The notes beneath the pieces were generated by a model. It was not told the origin of the DNA. It searched no databases and saw only the letters and a list, made by a program, of their open reading frames with translations. A stretch of DNA of 64,000 nucleotides from Cervus elaphus (Eukaryota > Chordata > Mammalia > Artiodactyla > Cervidae), in assembly GCF_910594005.1 (NCBI RefSeq), contig NC_057826.1, positions 26,755,501 through 26,819,500 on the forward strand, written 5' to 3'. The first letter of the stretch is position 1. Each line of letters starts with the position of its first letter. This document shows positions 58,334 through 64,000 of this stretch, piece by piece. Position numbers and translations under genes: made by a program.

Positions 58334-58482
58334 TCAAGACACTATTTCTGAATGAATGATCATGATGTTTAGGATATATAGGATGAGGGAGGACCAAATT
58401 TTAACATAGAAAATTATCCTGACAGTTCATGTGGGGTGCTGATTTCAGTATAATGCAGTGGTTAAAACTGTGGGATATTTGG

Positions 58483-58735
58483 ATGTCATTCATTCGTTCA
58501 GTCAGTTATTCAGTAGGCATTTCTGGTGTCCATTATATTGTAGGCTAATTCCAGGCACTGGGGACATAAGAATAAATGAGACAGACAGAACCTTGCCTTC
58601 ATGAAGTACACATTCTACAATGAGACAAGCAATGGATAAATGAATAAACAAGAAAGATAATTACTACAGAGAAAATAAATAGGTGTTGAAGTGGTGGTCA
58701 ATTAAATCAGGGTGGTTTGGTTTAGCCTCCTGAGG
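58483..58735 (-). mobile_element. L2 LINE 3' fragment, antisense
   Basis: tcattcattcgttcagtcag, caggcactggggacataaga and ccttcatgaagtacacattc match reverse-complement L2. Confidence 0.72.
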
Positions 58736-58744
58736 AGTTAATAT

Positions 58745-58925
58745 TTGAGCTGACAGATTTTAACCCCAATTCTGCCACTTCCTGGTCCTGTGACATTGCA
58801 GTGATGACTTCTCTGACTTCCAATTTTCTTCTCTATGAGATGAAGATATTACTACCAGAGAAAATATGAGGCTTAAAGAAGACAGCAAAGTAAAGGGCTT
58901 GGTGCATATTAAATAATAGCTAACT
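58745..58925 (+). repeat. MIR SINE
   Basis: attctgccacttcctggtcc, tgacttccaattttcttctc and aagggcttggtgcatattaa match the MIR sense strand. Confidence 0.75.
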
Positions 58926-58946
58926 AACATTAATTAATTACTATTT

Positions 58947-59170
58947 GGGGCTTTACAGGTGGCACAGTGGTAAAAAATCTGCCTGTCAATGCAGGAGACA
59001 CAAGAGAGGTGGTTCAATCCCTGGGTTGGGAAGATCCCCTGGAAGAGGAAATGGCAACCCACTCCAGTATCCTTACCTGGAAAACTCCATGAACAGAGGA
59101 ACCTGGTGGGCTACAGTCCATAGGGTGTCAAAGAGTCGGACAAAACAGAGCAACTGAACACACACAGACA
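58947..59170 (+). mobile_element. Bov-tA SINE with target-site duplication
   Basis: Head gctttacaggtggcacagtg, box B ggttcaatccc, tail ending gagcaactgaacacacacag. The duplication taatt(a/g)ctattt lies at 58935-58946 and 59171-59182. Confidence 0.92.
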
Positions 59171-59182
59171 TAATTGCTATTT

Positions 59183-59530
59183 TATTAATAAACCACAAAT
59201 ATTATTCCAAAAAGATTATGAAGCAATTTTTTTTTTCATCATGATACATTCTGCTCAGGCTACACAGAGAATTGTTTCTCTCTTGTTGGCAAGTTGAATC
59301 GCATTCTGAAGCCTGGCTGACTGATTTGTATTAAAAACAGTGAGAGTGAGACTTGAAAGAGGTCCCCACCGGCAGGAGTGCTGGTCATTGCCCAGATAAG
59401 GGTGCCTAAGTCCCAGTTACCAAATTTCTGTCTCTCCCTGACTTTACCTCCTGTCTTTTTCAGAAACCAGATTCTAGCCCAAGTAAAAGCTTTTTTAGAC
59501 TCCGAGAAATTGAATTTTAGGCAACTTTCC
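59183..59530. other. Non-repeat intronic stretch
   Basis: Unique sequence leading into the CpG-enriched patch; nothing recognised. Confidence 0.45.
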
Positions 59531-60090
59531 ATTTTTGTTCCCCCGCGCCGCCCCCCCCCCCCCCCCCCCCCCCCGTTTTCTCCAAATATTAGGTCAAAGC
59601 AAGAAGAAGAACAGAAAGATCTGCAGAGGGGAAACAGATGTTTATGTTCGTTTCATAACCACAGGGCTGGATAGATATGGAAGAGCAAGAACTGCGTCCA
59701 GGACAAAGCTGCACCCAAACCTCCCAAGGATCCCAGGCTCCTTCCAGTGTTTTAAAGCTCCTTTGCTTCTTCCCATGACAGTACGCGTTCTCTAAGCTTT
59801 CCTCAGGGCCCGCTCCGAAGGTCTCACAGTCGCGCTGACTAGTGTTTTGCATACAGCAGGCTCTGTGAACAGCGGTTCATGCTTCCTGGCTTTGCCAATC
59901 ACGCCTGAGGCTTTGCTCTCAGCAGCTGGTGCTTGATGCACCCAAGTTTCCCTAATGAGCCTTCTTTCCGCTCCGCTTTACAACTCCCACTCTTCTCTGT
60001 TGTGAGTCTCCGAGGCTTTTCCCTTTCCTCCCAGGCACCTCCCCCCTCCCCGCGCCTCCCCCTTCCCTGACACTTTCTGATTTTCATCCT
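59531..60090. promoter_or_regulatory. CpG-enriched, pyrimidine-rich patch; candidate intronic regulatory element
   Basis: In contrast to the CpG-poor surroundings, this span holds CpGs in acgcgt, gcccgctccgaagg, gtcgcgctg, agcggt, cacgcc, ttccgctccgc, tccgagg and ccccgcgcc. It has no repeat, and many TTCC (ETS-core) words on the plus strand. No coding exon or TATA-like site is evident. Inference: enhancer or alternative promoter within the RHOJ intron; RHOJ is known to be endothelial and ETS (ERG) controlled. The repeat-free state and base composition are all that the sequence shows. Confidence 0.35.
59551..59574. repeat. Poly(C) homopolymer, 24 bases
   Basis: An uninterrupted run of 24 C follows ccccgcgccg (59541-59550). 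The opposite strand is a G run with strong quadruplex potential. The poly-Pro open frames across it are a by-product. Confidence 0.95.
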
Positions 60091-60302
60091 TGTGAATTTT
60101 TTCTTCCAAGGTCTCTCTATGTCCCAGCCATGGGCACAGATCTTTTTATAAAGGACTCTGTTCCCTCATTTAGGAATTTGCTAACTGTTTCTGAAAGGCT
60201 CTAAAGACCTCTTCTGTCTTATACAATTTCTTCCGTTAGAAACTAAGTCAAGAAATGATATATACATGTACTTATTCTCAACTAGCTTTTTACTGATTCA
60301 AA

Positions 60303-60521
60303 GTGTGAAAGTGAAAGTGTTAGTCGCTCAGTCTTGTCCAACTCTTTACAATCCCATGGACTGTAGCCTACCAGGCTTCTCTGTCCATGGAATTCTCCAG
60401 GCAGGAATACTGGAGTGGGTTGCCATGCCCTTCTCCAGGGGATCTTCCTGACCCAGGGATCAAACCTTGGTCTCCTGCATTGCAGGCAAATTGCTTACTG
60501 TGTGAGCCACCAGGAAAGCCC
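60303..60521 (-). mobile_element. Bov-tA SINE
   Basis: gtgaaagtgaaagtgttagt, tcgctcagtcttgtccaact through gagccaccaggaaagccc. The extra gtgaaagt repeats at its left are common in the longer SINE subtype. Confidence 0.91.
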
Positions 60522-60781
60522 TTATAATGATTGATGGTTGGTTATAGAATTTTTCTCTTGATTTTTAGGCATCTTTATAGCATAAAGGATTTTCTGAAAG
60601 TTCTAAATTATATTAGATTGAACCATATGAACTTATGATACCCAAATGATTTTGAACTACAAAATGATCATTTCATATGTTCACCTAATAAGAAATTCTT
60701 AGGCTGCTTGTTGAAATTTATATTTACAGCTCTTTCTCTGGTATAGAAATTCTGGCAAGAACCAAAGAAATCTGCATTTTT

Positions 60782-61423
60782 TTTTCCTTTTTAAATTGAA
60801 GTATAGTTTTCCTTTTTTAAAATGGAAATATAATTGAAAATAATCTGTATATGTGCATTACAAATCTTGAATATTATTCCCTGTGTTATACAGGTAATTT
60901 TTGTTGCTTTTCTATTTTTGTATAGTAATATATATCCATTAATCCTATACTTCTAATTTATCCTTCCCCCCACTGTCTTTCCCCTTTCATAACCACAAGT
61001 TTTTTTTTATGTCTGTGAGTATGCCTCTGTTTTGTACATAGATTCATATGTATTATTTTTTAGATTCCCTGTATAACTGATGTCATATAATATTTGTCTT
61101 TCTCTGTCTGACTTTCTTCATTTAGTATGTTACTCTCCAGATCCACCCATGTTTGCTGCAAATGGCAGTATTTCATTCTTTTTTAATGACTGAGTAATAT
61201 TCCACTGTGTGTGTGTGCGTGTGTATGTACATACATACTATAAATACATAGTACATCTTCTTAAACCGGTCATCTGTTGATGAGCATTTGGGTCGTTTCC
61301 ATGATTTGGCTATTGTAAATAGTGTTGCTATAAACATTGAGGAGCAAGTATCTTTTTGAATCGGACTTCATCTTTTCTGGATATATGCCAATGAGTGGGA
61401 CTGCTGGACTACATGGTAGCTCT
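60782..61423 (-). mobile_element. L1 3' end, first part (split by BovB)
   Basis: Antisense L1 from the poly(T) (60777-60791, partly in the duplication) through tttcataaccacaagttttt, agattccctgtataactgat, gactgagtaatattccactg and ggactgctggactacatggt. The outer duplication aatctgcattttt lies at 60769-60781 and 61985-61997. Confidence 0.9.
61206..61250. repeat. (TG)n / (AC)-type microsatellite in L1
   Basis: gtgtgtgtgtgcgtgtgtat followed by acatacatac, expanded at the position where L1 antisense normally has a short TA tract. Confidence 0.85.
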
Positions 61424-61911
61424 TTTTCTCCTTTTATTAAAAACAAAAAACCAAAAAAACTACCATATGATCTAGCTACCATATGTTCCAGCTACCATGT
61501 GAAGACATGGTTGTGAGAGCTGGACTGTAAAGAAGGCAGAGCGCCAAAGAATTGATGCCTTTGAACTGTGGTGCTGGAGAAGACCCCTGAGAGTCCCTTG
61601 GACAGCAAGGGGATCAAACCAGTCAATCTTAAGGGAATTTACTGAATACTCATTGGAAGGACTGATGCTGAAGCTGAAACTCCAGTATTTTGGTCATCTG
61701 ATGCAAACAGCTGATGCATTGAAAAAGACCCTGATGCTGGAAAAGATTGAGGGCAGAAGAAGAGGGTGTCAGAGGATGAGATGGCTGGATGGCCATGCAA
61801 TGGACATGAACTTGGGCAAACTTCGGGAGATGGTGAGGGACAGAGAGGCCGGTGTGCTGCAGTCCATGTGGCCACAAAGGGGTGGACAAACTGGGAAACT
61901 GAACAATGACA
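61424..61911 (+). mobile_element. BovB 3' fragment inserted in L1, with perfect 13-base duplication
   Basis: The BovB body runs from about 61503 (tgtgagagctggactgtaaa) to 61908. The duplication acatggtagctct lies at 61411-61423 and 61912-61924, and the L1 resumes after it. The first 80 bases are not BovB: a T/A-rich stretch and three imperfect 16-base units (see findings). Confidence 0.9.
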
Positions 61912-61924
61912 ACATGGTAGCTCT

Positions 61925-61984
61925 ATACTTAGTTTTTAAAGGAACCTCCATATTGTTTTCCATAGTGGCTACACCAATTTGCAG
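61925..61984 (-). mobile_element. L1 3' end, second part after BovB
   Basis: atacttagtttttaaaggaa and ttttccatagtggctacacc continue the L1 interrupted at 61423. Confidence 0.88.
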
Positions 61985-61997
61985 AATCTGCATTTTT

Positions 61998-63194
61998 GAC
62001 AAGCAGGTACTGGGAAAATTTGGGAAATACAGATATTTCATTTGTAGTTGAATGAATATCTAAATATGATCCTTAGGGAAATTTGTATTGTTTATGAGTT
62101 TATTGTATTTGATGTAAGAAATTTCAGCTTAGCGAGTGTGATGATGATTACTAAGTGTTCATTGAAATCTGTTCACTCTTTCTTTGGGCATATAGCTAAC
62201 TTCTCTAAGTGTGGCCTAGGGTTTAACTTCTCTCCAAAGAAATATAAAGAGATGTCATGCCTGCCACTTGCAGACCTGGGCCAGATCACCACGCCTTGCC
62301 CTCCAGATCCTCTCATATTCTGTCTAGATATAGAGCAACACGAAGTCGTACCCAACAGCAGAATCACATGAAGTCATATGAAGTCACATAAAGTCTTTTG
62401 CTTCATATGCCCTCCACTATTGTTAATTTGAGAGCAACAGGCAATGGCTAGATGAGGCAGACAAAGTATTTTTAAGAAGTTTGTCTAGGAAAGACTCACT
62501 TCAGTCTTGGATGTGGTTACTGGGTACTGAGAACTAACCGGAAACCTAATAAGTTCTTGAGAGAACTGCATTTCCAAAGAAACTCCAAACTTGGACTAAA
62601 TGCTCTTATGAAAATAATGCTTGAGCCATGAAATTGCACAAGCAAGAGGCAGGCTGTGAAAGTTGTGTGACTTTTAAGAAAGACAGAGTCCCTGAGGCCC
62701 AATTCAGATGTGTGTCATAAAGGATAATGGAAGAGGAAGAAGAACTCCCCAGAGACCCAAGCTAGGGGAAGTTCAGAATAATGGACAAAGAAATTCCTCC
62801 TGGAGAACAACATAAGGGTTAGTTCAAGAAAGGTCTCCCACTGCTAGGTCAGGGAGTCTTCCCAACATTTGCTATCTGGACTCTGTTATTGCTACATTTC
62901 TCCTATTCTTTTCTTTTCTGAAAGGGGGTTTGGGTATTTTGGTTATCCCATCTCTTCTATCATTGGCTAAGAGGTGACTGTATATATGGGGGAGATAATG
63001 AATCTTCTACTGACCACAGGAACCATTTCTCCATCAAATGGAAAGGACCAGGCGTCACTTGCAGATGGTAGATTTCAACCTGCTTCACTGAAATATTGGA
63101 CTCTGTGATCCCTCTTGAGAAAAATTTTGTTTTACATGTAGGAAAAAATGTGCAGGAATATTTGGTGGCTAGAGAGTTTGATGCAAACAGAGAT
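61998..63194. other. Non-repeat intronic stretch
   Basis: Unique sequence; contains a short repeat of aagtcat/aagtcac words near 62369-62397. Nothing else recognised. Confidence 0.45.
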
Positions 63195-63209
63195 GGCTAG
63201 ATTCCATTA

Positions 63210-63592
63210 AAATTCATTCTTCCCCCTTCTGGGCACATAGGTGGGTTTGTTTTTATTTCCCAGCTTCCCTTAGACATAGGTGTGGCCTCATGACTAAGTT
63301 ATCTGCTCTGGAGTTTGACTGGAAATGATGTCTGTCACTTCCAGGCCTGGTACATAAAACTTTCCATGCAAGCCTCTCCACCATGCTCTTTCTCAGTAGT
63401 CTGGTTGGATGGGAGATCTTAAGGAATGGTGGGATCACAAGATGCAAAGAACCTGTGTCCCTAAATGACTAAATGAAGGAAAGTCACCCAACTGACATGA
63501 ATACCTATTCAGGGACATAAATTAGTAAAGTGTTAATCCCTTACATGTTTGGGTCTATTTGTTAGAACAGGTTAGCATATCCTAACTAACAG
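63210..63592 (+). repeat. Ancient LTR-like mammalian repeat, family unresolved
   Basis: tctgggcacataggtgggtt, ccagcttcccttagacatag, gatgtctgtcacttccaggc and tgttagaacaggttagcata match an old LTR-type repeat. Its start is shared with 35258-35350. Confidence 0.55.
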
Positions 63593-63659
63593 TGACTTTC
63601 TGATTAATGTTATTAGCTCTAAACCTACACACTGCTTACATTGTTTATTTACTGTTTCA

Positions 63660-63870
63660 TGGCCTCCGCTTACTTCATTACAAGTTATTTAACCTTAGCA
63701 AATTGGGTAATAACTTTGAGACTTGGTTTCCTTATCAGTCAAATTTAGGAAAATTAATACCTCATAGGATCATTTATGAGGATACAATGAATTGATGTAT
63801 GAAAACATTTCAAAATATGCTCATAGCAAGGACTTTGTAAGTGTGTAGCTATTGTTATTGTTGTTAGTAC
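63660..63870 (+). repeat. MIR SINE
   Basis: caagttatttaaccttagca, gacttggtttccttatcagt and aatacctcataggatcattt match the MIR sense strand. Confidence 0.78.
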
Positions 63871-64000
63871 ATATTCTAGTAGCATCTGGGTTTTGCAATT
63901 AAATAGTACCACACTGCTTGTAGGATTACACGTGGCCATAATGAAATTCAAACTGAGACTGCGAATGAGGAACATCATAAATAAAAGCTGTATTGTGAAC

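Larger units (their letters stand above)
7004..64000 (-). other. RHOJ: RHOJ upstream intron (5' to the exon; runs off the window)
   Basis: Inferred from the exon at 6945-7003 on the minus strand: everything to its right is the intron separating it from the first coding exon. No coding exon for the P-loop (GDGAVGKT type) was seen. A first intron of more than 57 kb is plausible for this gene, whose first intron is long in other mammals. The acceptor end (7004-7030) is a clean pyrimidine tract on the minus strand. The rest is repeats plus unique intronic DNA, itemised separately. Confidence 0.8.

Noticed and set aside
59378..59795. Poly-proline open frames
   Set aside because: Caused by the C homopolymer; no evidence of a coding exon. 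I compared the area with RHOJ exon 1 (P-loop) and found no match.
1..64000. CRISPR array, operon, phage or other prokaryotic system
   Set aside because: No spaced direct repeats, ribosome binding sites or tightly packed genes. The repeat content is that of a ruminant nuclear genome.

Overview
This window is intronic DNA from a ruminant, most likely cattle or another bovid. The evidence is the dense set of lineage-specific repeats: Bov-tA/Bov-A2 SINEs (tRNA-Glu head joined to a BovB tail), BovB (RTE-clade) LINEs, CHR-type tRNA-Glu SINEs of cetartiodactyls, and artiodactyl L1 3' ends. Older mammalian repeats (MIR, L2, hAT/MER5-like, MaLR-like LTRs, old L1) make up a background layer.

I recognise one protein-coding exon: a 59-base internal exon on the minus strand at 6945-7003, with textbook splice sites. 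It encodes the stretch of a Rho GTPase that ends in the DTAGQ (G3/switch II) motif. Its residues fit RHOJ (TCL) and differ from the paralogue RHOQ (TC10) at two positions. The gene therefore runs right to left. Positions 7004-64000 are read as upstream intron (intron 1, by comparison with mammalian RHOJ) and 1-6944 as the next intron. I did not find the first exon (P-loop), the later exons or any second gene. Nearly all other open frames are repeat fragments or chance.

Layout: 1-1.2 kb holds a retroviral transcript copied back by L1 machinery. 1.4-7 kb holds SINEs, a MIR and MER5-type remnants around the exon. 7.5-26 kb is unique intron with scattered SINEs, L2, old L1, a tRNA-Phe pseudogene and two LTR-like repeats. 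26.5-30 kb is a long 5'-truncated BovB on the minus strand carrying two later insertions, one of them an L1 3' end with an apparent 3' transduction. 30-50 kb holds L2, hAT, MIR, L1, microsatellites and SINEs. 50-64 kb holds L1 3' ends (one interrupted by BovB), CHR and Bov-tA SINEs, and a CpG-enriched patch with a 24-base C homopolymer at 59.5-60.1 kb, the best candidate in the window for an intronic regulatory element.

I saw no CRISPR array, operon or other prokaryote-like system. The most notable structures are the processed retroviral copy (316-1197), the L1 3' transduction (26920-27298), the tRNA-Phe pseudogene with a paired acceptor-stem change (20108-20174) and the nested insertions whose target-site duplications give their relative order.
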